A stretch of 64,000 nucleotides of DNA, taken from contig NW_024468255.1 of NCBI RefSeq assembly GCF_002104995.1, positions 620,001-684,000 on the forward strand, written 5' to 3'. Below, in pieces: positions 55,347 to 64,000 of the stretch; position 1 is the first letter of the stretch, and the number at the start of each line of letters is the position of its first letter. A model generated the notes under the pieces. The model was given only the letters and a program-made list of their open reading frames with translations. It was not told the DNA's origin and made no database searches. Made by a program: the position numbers and the translations under genes. The stretch comes from Linderina pennispora. Its lineage: Eukaryota; Kickxellomycota; Kickxellomycetes; Kickxellales; Kickxellaceae.

Positions 55347-57758
55347 CTATGTCGAATTGGCTTGTATTCTCGACCACTTTGCCTGGCACTGATGTGGACT
55401 CTTAGTACCAAGCTTGGATGCAAAGTATGTCCAGTCTTTTCTGCCCTTTGCTGATCTGGCAAAGGCGACCAACTGCCGGGTCTCCTCGTTCGTCCACTGA
55501 ATCGAAAAACCAGCAGACTTTAGGCTGTTGATAACCTTGCGAGTCATCCTTGTTGGAATGTCAAACTCAAGTGCGAGTTGCTTAGCTGTTGCCCCACCTT
55601 CAGATATCCGGATAGCAAGTTCGGCCTGGTCTAGCTGATTCAACCGCTCCTTATAGAGCGAATGGCTTGTTATAGCGCCTTCGACAACGTTCCAGAGCTG
55701 TCCGTACGGTATGTCAGGAAATCTCATTCTCACCGCAGGTAGTATGTCAGCGCAAGGAATCTTCCCGACAAGTTCATCCGTATTAGTCCGAATTTGCTCT
55801 CTCACTGGCTCCGAAAGCGGCTCACTGGCTGTGTGATTCATGTATCGACTAACAGCCTTTATCACCCTATTGGCCGACATGGTTGGTGACAGACGCAATG
55901 CGATATCAGAATAGCTCAACCCTTTGCTTCTCAGATCCACCACCTTGTTGAAAACATCATCTGTCCATTTGAATGTGCCAAACGCCAGCCTATGCATGTC
56001 GATGCAGTCGTCCTTTACGATCCACAGGTAATTTGACACCGCAGTGAAGTTCGGCAGCAGTGGTTTCGGGTAGTATTTGCTGATGAAGTCGCGCATCCGG
56101 TTGGCCAAGTCCCACGAGAATGTCTGATAGTTGTATACCCACTGTTGTTTTCCAACATCATATTTGTTGCTCTCCATGCACTCGAGCTCGTTAACACCAG
56201 CCGACCCTGCGACTGCTGACCAGTCAATTTTCAGCCCAGCCTCGTATTGCTGCTTTACCTTGTTTGACACACGGGCCACCAGACCATCATCCGGCTGAGA
56301 ACTACGCTCGCACTGCATTATATATAAGTGCATCCTGCAGGCCTCAGCTGTGCGACCAATCTGCTCTGATACAGCGGCCCAATCAACACATCGGCTGCTT
56401 TGGTGAATTTTAACGAGCCGAATTAGCTCCTTGTCCATGTCTGCGGTCCAACCCCGGTTTTTCTTGCTGACCAGCACTGAGTCATCGACATCTACAAATA
56501 GCACGATGTATGTGAATGCTAAGCATACATACCACAAACAGACAACACGTCAATAATCCAGCGATGCGCATTTCCACGTACCCGAGTGTCTCAGCTTAGA
56601 CAACATAGCTCTGCACTGAACTGGAAGTTTGGTGCCAATGATTCGCGCAGTTTTGCCTGGTGGAATGCGTGAGTCCTTGCAGCGACGCAGTGTAGCAAGC
56701 TCATCAGCCGTCCACTCAGTTGTAATCCTGGTATCGAGGCCGTAGCCCTTCCATGCATTTCTCATTTTTGATGGCAGTGCGTGCATCTCACGGCCGATCA
56801 GCTCCCAATCCTCGCCATGCTGTCGAACGAGTTGCTGCAGCCTGTTGAAGCCCTCGATGGAGATTTTTACGCTTAATCGTAAAAAGGCCATCGCTCTGGT
56901 GCAGGCGTCTTCCACGCTGACTCGTGATTTGTGTGGGAACGCCTCCTGTGTAATGCGCACAAACTCTTTGGCTGTGATATTGCCTGGCTGCTGCAGACGA
57001 ATCTCCCTCAGCTTGGCGAGCTCGTCATTGGTAAACCTGTCGACTATATCCACTGGAGGTCGATTCACCCGACGAACCCGCTCACGGTACGATTGGCCGA
57101 TTGTTTCTGGCGCCCACAAATCACCGAACTTGTTTCGGATCTGCCTCCAAGTCAAGCCAGCTTCGCGGTACCTGGTGATCTCGCTGAATCTCTCATCGGT
57201 CATTTCGAATTTGCGCATTATTTGACAGTGTTTTAAGCAATCCAACTTATCGACATTCATGTAGTTGCCAACGAGTTCCCAGTCCCTCGTGGTTGGGTTC
57301 CTAAAATGCTTGCGAACGAACCCCTGGAGCACCTCTGCCTCATTTTTGGTCCAGTCATCGTGTGTCGGGAACGATCGCCTTTTGATACCAGATGATGCGC
57401 CATCGAATCGCTTTAGACACTCGATCAGCGGCAGTCCAACCTGCTTAGATACCGCCGACCAGTTGATCCGGCCCTTCACATCGTCGTAATGCCCCTTAGC
57501 CGCCTCGGTAACTCTCTTTGACAACCCCCTCGCATTCTGTGCATCCTGGATTGCTTGCTGATGGATCTGCTTCAGTCGATCTTCTGACTCACGGTACCTT
57601 TTCACGAGCTGGAACCACGGAACGGACCCTTGACTCTCATAGTCGTGGATATCTTTAAGCAGCTCCTCAGTGCGAGTGAAAGACACCCGAACAGTTGATG
57701 AATATAGACGAAGTCGCACAGTGGAGATCAAACGGGAGCGTACAAGGTGAATAGACAT
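55347..57758 (-). CDS. Multi-Myb/SANT protein, two exons, N-terminal mitochondrial-like leader
   Basis: CDS joins 57758-56582 and 56491-55347 (773 aa). Read separately these look like two genes, but the second frame has no ATG before its first SANT tryptophan. The first frame meets a consensus GTACGT donor in phase 1, and a TTTGTAG acceptor 90 nt on restores phase exactly (G|AT). Myb-like units include NWSAVSKQVGLPLIECLKRF, DWTKNEAEVLQGFVRKHF, EWTADELATLRRCKDS with GTKLPVQCRAMLSKLR, GWTADMDKELIRLVKIH and, at the end, QWTNEETRQLVAFARS with TKSPHQCQAKWSRIQ. The N-terminus (MSIHLVRSRLISTVRLRLYS) is Arg/Ser-rich, acid-free and amphipathic, like a mitochondrial presequence. Function unknown; DNA binding is likely. 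Its ATG is 20 bp from a retrotransposon LTR. Confidence 0.72.
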
Positions 57759-57778
57759 ATTAAGATGAAAGTGCAATG

Positions 57779-58039
57779 TGTTGTGTCTCGGGTACGATAC
57801 ACTTGGATAGACAGCCTCCTGCAACTGTCTAGAACACGTTTACTTTTCGAGCACCTTTCCACGACGTATATTGAACGTATGAAATATGCTGTATGAAAGA
57901 AGGAAGGAGGAATCACCAGGTGAAAGGGCAGGTGCCCGTCTAAGTAGTGGCGCCGGTCGCCCAGAATAGTATGGCCGGCCATTGTGGCCTAAAGGTCTTG
58001 ATCCATGGGTTCCTAAGATCATAAGGATTTGGAACCACA
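57779..58039 (-). mobile_element. 3' LTR of the Ty3/gypsy element
   Basis: 261 bp, starting TG and ending CA on either strand. Its outer 51 bp (from 57779) reappear exactly at 63950-64000. In element orientation it begins TGTGGTTCC next to the polypurine tract and ends CACAACA. The flanking 5 bp (CAATG, 57774-57778) should be the target duplication, but the matching copy lies beyond the window. It sits directly upstream of the Myb gene. Confidence 0.85.
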
Positions 58040-58050
58040 TCTCTCTCCGC
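58040..58050 (-). other. Polypurine tract of the retroelement
   Basis: GCGGAGAGAGA on - between the pol stop and the 3' LTR: the expected primer site for plus-strand synthesis. Confidence 0.7.
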
Positions 58051-61000
58051 TCAGCTTGGAGCCTTGGCTCGCGTAGTCAGGAACCGGCTTAATGCGCTCA
58101 GGATTCCTTTTCTCTGCGTAGGGTTGCACGTCTCTGCATAGGCCGCGATGATTGTCGGGTCTACGAAGTGTTTGATGGGTTCCCATGAGTCTTCATTATC
58201 TGATTGGCCCCGCCAGTGCACCTTGAACTGCCACTGCCTGTGGCGTTGGCGATGCCCGTGGATGTAATCGATCTCCTGGTGACCGTCTTGCGGTGCTGGG
58301 TCGTCCTCCAGATGGACTAAGTGTTTTGGTGGGACCCGCCGGGTTGGTGGTTCTGGCGCATCGTAGCCCTCTGCCTTGGTTAATTCGACTGCACCACTCG
58401 GGGTCACTTTATGGACAATGAATGGTCCTTCGAACTTGGGGGCTCCCTTGGGTGGTTGCGGCATGATGCGTGCCAAGACCTTGTCTCCGGGTCGGTATAC
58501 TGCTAGCGGTCGCGAGTTGTCAAATGTCGTCTTCAGGCGCGCTTGGTACTCCGATAGGTTACGTGCGACTGTCGGGTGAATCACTGCATCTCTAAAATGA
58601 GCTAGCTGTTGGATAGTGAGTTCATCTGTCAGTTGGTTTTGTTGTCTCGTAAGAATGTGCGGGGATAGCAGGTCGCGGCCGAACATCGCCATTGCTGGAG
58701 TCATTCCAATAGCGCGGTGGAATCGGGCATTACATGCGTACTGGACCAGTGGCAAGTGGGCATCCCATTCGGTCATTGCGCTAAGGCCCATGGCTTGAAG
58801 ACGTTCCTTGCAAATGCGAACTGCTCGTTCGGCTAATCCGTTCGCTGATGGGTTATATGGCGTTGTTCTCCTGTGCTCAATCCCTGTGGCCTGTGTTAGG
58901 AACTCGAGTGTTGCATTCACGAATTCACGACCATTGTCCGACTGTATGACTTTCGGGAAACCAAAGGATGAGCCTATGTGGATGAGTACTCTTGCTACTG
59001 ATACCGCCGTCTTATCTGGTAGTGGATATAAGAACATGTACCGTGTGAATACATCCACTCCAACGAAAATGAAAGTATTGCCTGCCTCAGTTATCCGCAT
59101 TGGGCCCGCAAGGTCAACGGCAATATGGTCCATCGGTCGCTTCGCTGTGACTGGTATCAGGGGCTGCGGCCTTGGGTTCTTTGCTGAGAATGCCTGACAT
59201 ATCTTACACCGGTCTGCTGTGTCCTTACACTCCTTCTCTAATGTAGGCCAATCGTAGCCATCGCCCCGTACTGCTGCAGCCATTGTTGCGCCTTTGAAGT
59301 GACCCAATGCGTGCGCCTGCCGTATGATCTCCTCGCGTAGTTCACGTGGTGGCATGGCAGTAATGGTGTCTGTCATCAGTGCTGTGACATCTGTTGATCC
59401 GAAACCATTCACTCCCCTGGTGGTCCCGTGGAGCTCCTCTAAGCATGGGACTGCCGTTAGTGATGTGACTGGTGCCAGCTGTTCGAAGAGTAGCTGTGCA
59501 ATACGCATGCCCCGGTGGATGCGGAATGGCTGAGTTGTGGTATTGATCATAAGCACAATGATCTCACCACGGTATGATGAGTCCACTACTCCTGCTGCGA
59601 TGTCTATGCCCTTTGAGGCTAGTCCGGATCGTGGAGCGATGCGGGTGTAGCAAGATGGGGGTATCTCCAGGAATAGACCCGTGGGTACCTTACAGCGTTG
59701 CAGTGGGGGAATGGTGGTATCCTGAGCTGCTGATATATCCCACCCAGCATCTCCAATATGCCGTCTCGTTGGTAATGCGATATCCGGGTATCTCTGGAAA
59801 GCACGCACTGTAAAGGCAGAGGATGTGTGTATCGCTGCTACCGTTGTGTTTGCGAAGAGGCGAGAGAGGGCATCCGGGAGTATGTTCAATATGCCGGCAC
59901 GGTGCTCGAGCCTAAAATTAAACTCCTGCAGTATGGTATACCACCTGGCAAGCATGGGCGTAAGTTCGTGTTGCGAGTGTAACCATGTCAGTGCTGCGTG
60001 GTCAGTTATCGCAGTGAAATATCGGCCGTAAAGGAACTCACGAAAACGGGTAAGTGCAAACACAAGGCTCAGTAGCTCTCGCTGCGTGATGGGGTAACGC
60101 TGTTGGCTCGGGGACAATGCCTTGGCTTGGAAACTGATAAACCGCTTCTGTCCCGCTGGTGTTTGCTGGTATAGTACCGCCCCAATACCTCTGTCAGATG
60201 CGTCCGCTGCCACGAATAGTGGCCACTCGGGGTGAGGGTGGAACAAGGCTACCGACTGGGCAATAGCTTGTTTAACTATGGTCACAGTGTGCTTGTACTC
60301 AGGCGTAAGCGCTAGTTTATCTCTGCCTTTCCCTGTGCGCAGGTCGTCGAGTGGTGGCAGAAGTCGGTGCAAGAATGGTATATGCTCACGGATATAGTTG
60401 ACAGTGCCCAAAAATGAACGTAGCTCTGTGCGCGTCGTTGGCAACGGCCAATCAAGTAACGCTTGAACACGGTTTGGGTCAGATTTGCGGCCGTCACCAG
60501 AGACTATGAAACCAAGAAGTTTGACCGACTGCTGGGCAAAATGACACTTGTCAATGTTCAGTGGTAGTAGTGCCGATGTGAGTAATGCTACCACCTGACG
60601 CACATGATCAATGTGAGATGTAAGGTCTGGTGAGAATATAACGATATCGTCAATATATGCACGTGCGAATGTGCATCTGCGCAATAACCGTGAAATGACG
60701 CGCTGAAATTGGGCTGGCAAGTTCTTTAACCCAAAAGGTGCTCGTGCGAATACATACTGCTCACCGGCCCAAGTGAACGCCGTTTTTGGCTGGTCAGCCT
60801 CAGCGACAGGGAAACGATGATATGCCTGTGTCAAGTCAAGGGTGGTGAACAATGTACTGCCTGCCAGATCTTGAAAGATCTCCTGTGGTGTGGGCAGTGG
60901 GAACACATCGTCACGTGTTAGCTGGTTCAATGCCCTGAAATCAACAACTCCACGTTTTCCCGTCAATCGCCCCTGCAGGTCCTTCTTCGGCACGAGGAAC

Positions 61001-63840
61001 AGCATCGAGTTGGAGGTGCATCCGGGTGGTGCTTGGACAATGACCCTATCTGTTAACCATGCTGTCACCTGCGCATCACAAATTGCCGATTCGGCTGGTG
61101 CAAAGCGTGGCTGCCGTCGCTGGTTGTGTGGGTTGACAGTCGTCGGTATATGTACCACTGCATCAGGTAGTGGGCACGGTTGTGACCGATCGAACCTAGC
61201 ATTGGCCTCCAGTTCATTAGCGAGTGCAGCTTTGACTTTGACAGCAGTCTCAGAGAGCGGCATCGGTTCTGGATCCGGAATGTCTGGTAATTCTGATGCT
61301 ATCAGCGGGTGGTCGCCTCTGTCCTTTGTGACCGCCATCAGCTCCTGTAATCCATAGGTACTGATAACATCCCGGCTGATAATGACTGGTGGTGAGCAGG
61401 AGCCTGGTAGGACCTCGACCATGAGTGCGATGGTATGCTGAGTTGTCTGCAGTGTGATATTGGTAGTGCCGAGTCGTGGAACACTTGACTCGGCCACAGC
61501 CAAAACGATGGTGCCACTGGCTGGGGCAATCTCACAGGACAGCTCTTCCGCTAGTGCTCTCGTGATGCATGTATGTCGTGCGCCTGTGTCAAGTAAACCC
61601 TGTGTGTGGACCTGTGCTGAATGCCCTACTAGTGTGATGGGGATGATATATGGATCCAGCTTGGTTATAGTTGGCAATGGAGGTGTTACCCTATCCGCTG
61701 TAGCTACTTCAACATCAATCATGAACAGGTCGATGGAGTCGTCGTCGCTGGCATAGTCCACATAATCCTCCTGTGCCTCTGTATCGCCCACATCTGACTC
61801 GTTATCATCCAGGTCATCGCCAGAATCTGTCCGTAGAGTCTCGCTAGTGCTGATGTCCATGTGCTTTACATGTACATGCCTGGGTGTCGTCGGGTCATTG
61901 CGAGGTCGCTGGTTAGTGGTCCTGGTGCGATTGGGTGCATTTGGGCGGGGCGTCCTTGCTGCGGCACTCTGTTCTGGGGTCGGCATATGCTGGCCAATCC
62001 GACCTTGGTTTTGTTTGTACTGGGTCATATACGTGGACTGGTATGTGTGACGCTGCTTCCATTCCTGGCCAGCGCGTCCATGTCCAAGCATAAGAGCAAA
62101 GTCGGTCTCGGACTCCATGACAAACTTGTAGATCTGTGAGAGGTCCTGGGCATCAGCGGGTCGGGCATTCATAAAGTTGAGTGTTAGTCCACGTAGCTGC
62201 AATGGTAGGGCCTCCAAGAAGAGCTGAATGGTGCCTGGTTGCGAAGCACGGTATAATGCTGTCAGGCGCAGTTTCTCAAATTCATCAATGAAATCAGCGA
62301 ATGGCTGGTAAATGTCCAATCGTAGCTGTCTGATGACCTCCTGTGCATATGTGGGTGTCAGCATTGTCGGGGATGTCTCTAGCAGTCGCAGTTTAGTATC
62401 ATCCCATGAGCGTGCCGGGTTAGTCCGTAAGGCATCGAGGAACCTGCGCTGTGTCGTGGGTTTCAGGCCAACCAGAATGGCACGTGCGCCCCAGAACTGT
62501 AGCGGGTAGTTATTACTGAGCAGGATTGTCTCGATTTCCGTTAGGTAGTCAATGGGGTCGCTCACAAAGTTCCTATCAGTAGGTTTCATTGATGGCAACT
62601 TATCAGGCAATTTGCGACGGTTCGCATCAGGATCGAATGGGAGGACCTGGTTCAGGTCACCAACTGCAAAACCACCAAGGAGTGCACCTGTTGCCCGGAG
62701 TGGGGACTTGTGCTGACCAGTGGGTAGCGGGCTCGAAAATGGATTGGATCTGTCATCCATAATCACACCATCACTAAAGTGGGTTGGCTGGCTCGGGTGA
62801 AAAGGCGGGGCCTGGGCTGGGGTGTACCATGTATCCGGTTTGTTCCCAGCTTGTCCTGAAAATCCCTCAACACCACCCGAGTTCATACGGTCTGGGGATG
62901 CATAGTGCACAAAGTGCAGACGATGGGCCCCACGATGGTAATCTTGGTAGTTGACTTGGCGGTCACGCTGGTTGTTGCGGGAGGGAGTGCCACGTACATT
63001 GCTTGCAGCTTGATTGTCAGCAGCATCGTGCTTGTAGTTACGGACATCATCGGACTGTCCTCGGTTGCCGTTGCGGTAGGTTGCTGGGCGTGCTGCCGCT
63101 AGTGGACTGGGTGGGGTAGGGGCAGTTTCATCCACAATGTGCGTACGGGTCTCTGTAATGTCCGGAGGCTTAGTGTTATTGTCGACCTCATTGGGCTTAG
63201 CATCTCTGCGAAAGTCATCCAGTGCCTCCGTAATTTGCTGGTGGGTGGCGTCGGTCACTACTCGTATCGCTCCATCCATGGTATCCCTGACATGGCCTAC
63301 CTCGCTCTCCGCTCTTGCCGTACGCTCCACAAGCAATGACACTTGAGTCACTAGCTGCGATATCTGGCTAGAGTTTGTTGCTAGCATCTGCTGCATATCG
63401 CTGATGCGGTGAGTAAGCTGTGCAATATTCGCAGTGGTCTTAGCAGACTCGACATTCAGCGCCTGAATCTCAGTGGTGTTCATACCAGTCTGCTCTTCTA
63501 GGGCCATCATGTGCTCCCTTGATGTCGTCGCGAGTTTCTTAATGCTGTTTTCAAGGTCGTCGAGGTCCTCGCCAGTCTTACGGCGCCAGTTGGTCAATGC
63601 TCGAGAGTGTTCATCAACCCTATCTGCCGTACGCTGCATGTCTCCAGCCATCTGGCCTAAAGCCAAATTCATCTTATGGACCTTCTCAGCCGCAGGTACC
63701 TCATCGTTGAGTGGGAAAATGAATGATTCGAGCTCCTCAGTGTCCGGTACTTGGGCTTCAGGGACAGTTGCTGTTGGGCGCAAGCGGTGGTGGCTAGCCT
63801 GGCCACGTTGCTTGTGACTGGTGTTTGGGTGATCAGTCAT
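58051..63840 (-). CDS. Gag-Pol polyprotein with dUTPase and chromodomain (Ty3/gypsy)
   Basis: 1929 aa, uninterrupted. Order: N-terminal coiled coil; capsid-like region at about 470-610 (PFADFIDEFEKLRLTALY); no CCHC zinc knuckle seen; aspartic protease with DTGA near 750; reverse transcriptase with YIDD near 1062; RNase H (AADASDRGIGAVLYQ) near 1208; dUTPase at about 1355-1485; integrase with an HHCC zinc domain (HALGH, CKIC) near 1511-1555 and catalytic D, D, E in VDLAG, SDNGREF and LAERAV (about 1574, 1634 and 1668); and a C-terminal chromodomain (WQFKVHWRGQSDNEDSWEP) near 1850-1900, typical of chromoviruses that target heterochromatin. The dUTPase keeps all five motifs: DAGWDIS, PRSGLASKG, GVVDSSYRGE, RIAQLLF and the closing RGVNGFGSTD. 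It would hydrolyse dUTP and limit uracil in element cDNA. Confidence 0.93.
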   Translation of the reverse strand: MTDHPNTSHKQRGQASHHRLRPTATVPEAQVPDTEELESFIFPLNDEVPAAEKVHKMNLALGQMAGDMQRTADRVDEHSRALTNWRRKTGEDLDDLENSIKKLATTSREHMMALEEQTGMNTTEIQALNVESAKTTANIAQLTHRISDMQQMLATNSSQISQLVTQVSLLVERTARAESEVGHVRDTMDGAIRVVTDATHQQITEALDDFRRDAKPNEVDNNTKPPDITETRTHIVDETAPTPPSPLAAARPATYRNGNRGQSDDVRNYKHDAADNQAASNVRGTPSRNNQRDRQVNYQDYHRGAHRLHFVHYASPDRMNSGGVEGFSGQAGNKPDTWYTPAQAPPFHPSQPTHFSDGVIMDDRSNPFSSPLPTGQHKSPLRATGALLGGFAVGDLNQVLPFDPDANRRKLPDKLPSMKPTDRNFVSDPIDYLTEIETILLSNNYPLQFWGARAILVGLKPTTQRRFLDALRTNPARSWDDTKLRLLETSPTMLTPTYAQEVIRQLRLDIYQPFADFIDEFEKLRLTALYRASQPGTIQLFLEALPLQLRGLTLNFMNARPADAQDLSQIYKFVMESETDFALMLGHGRAGQEWKQRHTYQSTYMTQYKQNQGRIGQHMPTPEQSAAARTPRPNAPNRTRTTNQRPRNDPTTPRHVHVKHMDISTSETLRTDSGDDLDDNESDVGDTEAQEDYVDYASDDDSIDLFMIDVEVATADRVTPPLPTITKLDPYIIPITLVGHSAQVHTQGLLDTGARHTCITRALAEELSCEIAPASGTIVLAVAESSVPRLGTTNITLQTTQHTIALMVEVLPGSCSPPVIISRDVISTYGLQELMAVTKDRGDHPLIASELPDIPDPEPMPLSETAVKVKAALANELEANARFDRSQPCPLPDAVVHIPTTVNPHNQRRQPRFAPAESAICDAQVTAWLTDRVIVQAPPGCTSNSMLFLVPKKDLQGRLTGKRGVVDFRALNQLTRDDVFPLPTPQEIFQDLAGSTLFTTLDLTQAYHRFPVAEADQPKTAFTWAGEQYVFARAPFGLKNLPAQFQRVISRLLRRCTFARAYIDDIVIFSPDLTSHIDHVRQVVALLTSALLPLNIDKCHFAQQSVKLLGFIVSGDGRKSDPNRVQALLDWPLPTTRTELRSFLGTVNYIREHIPFLHRLLPPLDDLRTGKGRDKLALTPEYKHTVTIVKQAIAQSVALFHPHPEWPLFVAADASDRGIGAVLYQQTPAGQKRFISFQAKALSPSQQRYPITQRELLSLVFALTRFREFLYGRYFTAITDHAALTWLHSQHELTPMLARWYTILQEFNFRLEHRAGILNILPDALSRLFANTTVAAIHTSSAFTVRAFQRYPDIALPTRRHIGDAGWDISAAQDTTIPPLQRCKVPTGLFLEIPPSCYTRIAPRSGLASKGIDIAAGVVDSSYRGEIIVLMINTTTQPFRIHRGMRIAQLLFEQLAPVTSLTAVPCLEELHGTTRGVNGFGSTDVTALMTDTITAMPPRELREEIIRQAHALGHFKGATMAAAVRGDGYDWPTLEKECKDTADRCKICQAFSAKNPRPQPLIPVTAKRPMDHIAVDLAGPMRITEAGNTFIFVGVDVFTRYMFLYPLPDKTAVSVARVLIHIGSSFGFPKVIQSDNGREFVNATLEFLTQATGIEHRRTTPYNPSANGLAERAVRICKERLQAMGLSAMTEWDAHLPLVQYACNARFHRAIGMTPAMAMFGRDLLSPHILTRQQNQLTDELTIQQLAHFRDAVIHPTVARNLSEYQARLKTTFDNSRPLAVYRPGDKVLARIMPQPPKGAPKFEGPFIVHKVTPSGAVELTKAEGYDAPEPPTRRVPPKHLVHLEDDPAPQDGHQEIDYIHGHRQRHRQWQFKVHWRGQSDNEDSWEPIKHFVDPTIIAAYAETCNPTQRKGILSALSRFLTTRAKAPS

Positions 63841-63949
63841 AGGAATAGCAAAGGGAAAATGCCAAAAGCAAAATAAAGAGAAAAAATAAAATAAAATAAG
63901 CAGTATGCTTCCTCCGGTACTCGGTAAGTAGGGGGAAGGTGAAAAAATA

Positions 63950-64000
63950 TGTTGTGTCTCGGGTACGATACACTTGGATAGACAGCCTCCTGCAACTGTC
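63950..64000 (-). mobile_element. 5' LTR of the retroelement, cut by the window end
   Basis: The 51 bp from 63950 match 57779-57829 exactly. The rest of this LTR (about 210 bp expected) and the right target duplication lie outside the window. Confidence 0.85.

Larger units (their letters stand above)
58040..63949 (-). mobile_element. Internal region of a Ty3/gypsy chromovirus retrotransposon with dUTPase
   Basis: Fungal LTR retrotransposon body: leader (63841-63949), one Gag-Pol ORF (58051-63840) and polypurine tract. No frameshift separates gag and pol. The leader just inside the 5' LTR starts TATTTTTTCACC and lacks the TGG that begins a tRNA-complementary primer site, so the priming mode is unclear. 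The intact ORF and the identical visible parts of the LTRs suggest a recent insertion. Confidence 0.88.

Noticed and set aside
55347-56537. Treating 55347-56537 as a separate Myb gene
   Set aside because: Its first codon is TTG, the first ATG lies inside a SANT domain, and splice sites join it in phase to the upstream frame.

Overview
The window is nuclear DNA of a filamentous, early-diverging fungus. It is gene-dense, most genes have no intron or one to two short ones (GTAAGT/GTACGT donors, TAG acceptors, about 75-130 nt), and the proteins are fungal: the Aco2-type aconitase, Erg26, Hul5, Ccp1, Iml2, Rpb11 and Bna1. An MTA1-like adenine methyltransferase, a degenerate F-box-type protein, a multi-Myb protein and a Fanzor relic together suggest Kickxellomycotina (a Coemansia/Linderina-like fungus). 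That placement is an inference from gene content, not from a search.

Layout. 0.7-20 kb: an unknown Ser/Pro-rich two-exon gene, a small membrane-anchored protein, an MTA1-like DNA N6-adenine methyltransferase, RPL22 (eL22), a ten-pass membrane protein, a DUF167 protein, a DHA2-type MFS exporter, a small coiled-coil protein, a Dpp1-like lipid phosphatase, a Gig1/DUF3605 protein, an orphan 119-aa protein and an Aco2-type aconitase. 20-31.5 kb: RPL8 (eL8, with a 562-nt intron), the HECT ligase Hul5/UBE3C, an orphan 80-aa protein, an SCOC/Slo1 short coiled-coil protein, a three-exon RAD51AP1/NUCKS1-like nuclear protein, cytochrome c peroxidase and Erg26. 32-48 kb: four UNC93-like (DUF895) membrane proteins, one on + and three head-to-tail on -. 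Between the first and second lie a broken Fanzor gene, a PIN-like carrier, RPB11 and a FAF2/Ubx2-type UBA-UAS-UBX protein. 49-55 kb: Iml2/TTC39, 3-hydroxyanthranilate dioxygenase (Bna1), a two-exon DUF1748 mini-protein and an F-box-like protein. 55-64 kb: a Myb/SANT-repeat gene whose two ORFs join across a 90-nt intron, then a Ty3/gypsy chromodomain retrotransposon with one intact 1929-aa Gag-Pol ORF and a dUTPase domain inside Pol. The right end of the window cuts its second LTR.

Four things stand out. (1) The retrotransposon carries a complete five-motif dUTPase between RNase H and integrase, and its 3' LTR ends 20 bp before the ATG of the Myb gene. (2) The UNC93-like copies are patchworks: the third matches the first two at both ends and the fourth in the middle, the pattern left by gene conversion, while each C-terminal tail is unique. 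(3) The Fanzor relic keeps all three RuvC motifs and the zinc ribbon, but in different frames. (4) The methyltransferase looks like the ciliate/early-fungal MTA1 type rather than METTL3, which would connect to 6mA in DNA.

No rRNA, tRNA, CRISPR or prokaryotic operon features were seen. Several apparent start codons near these genes are TTG or GTG; I moved each start to the first plausible ATG or to a splice-supported exon.
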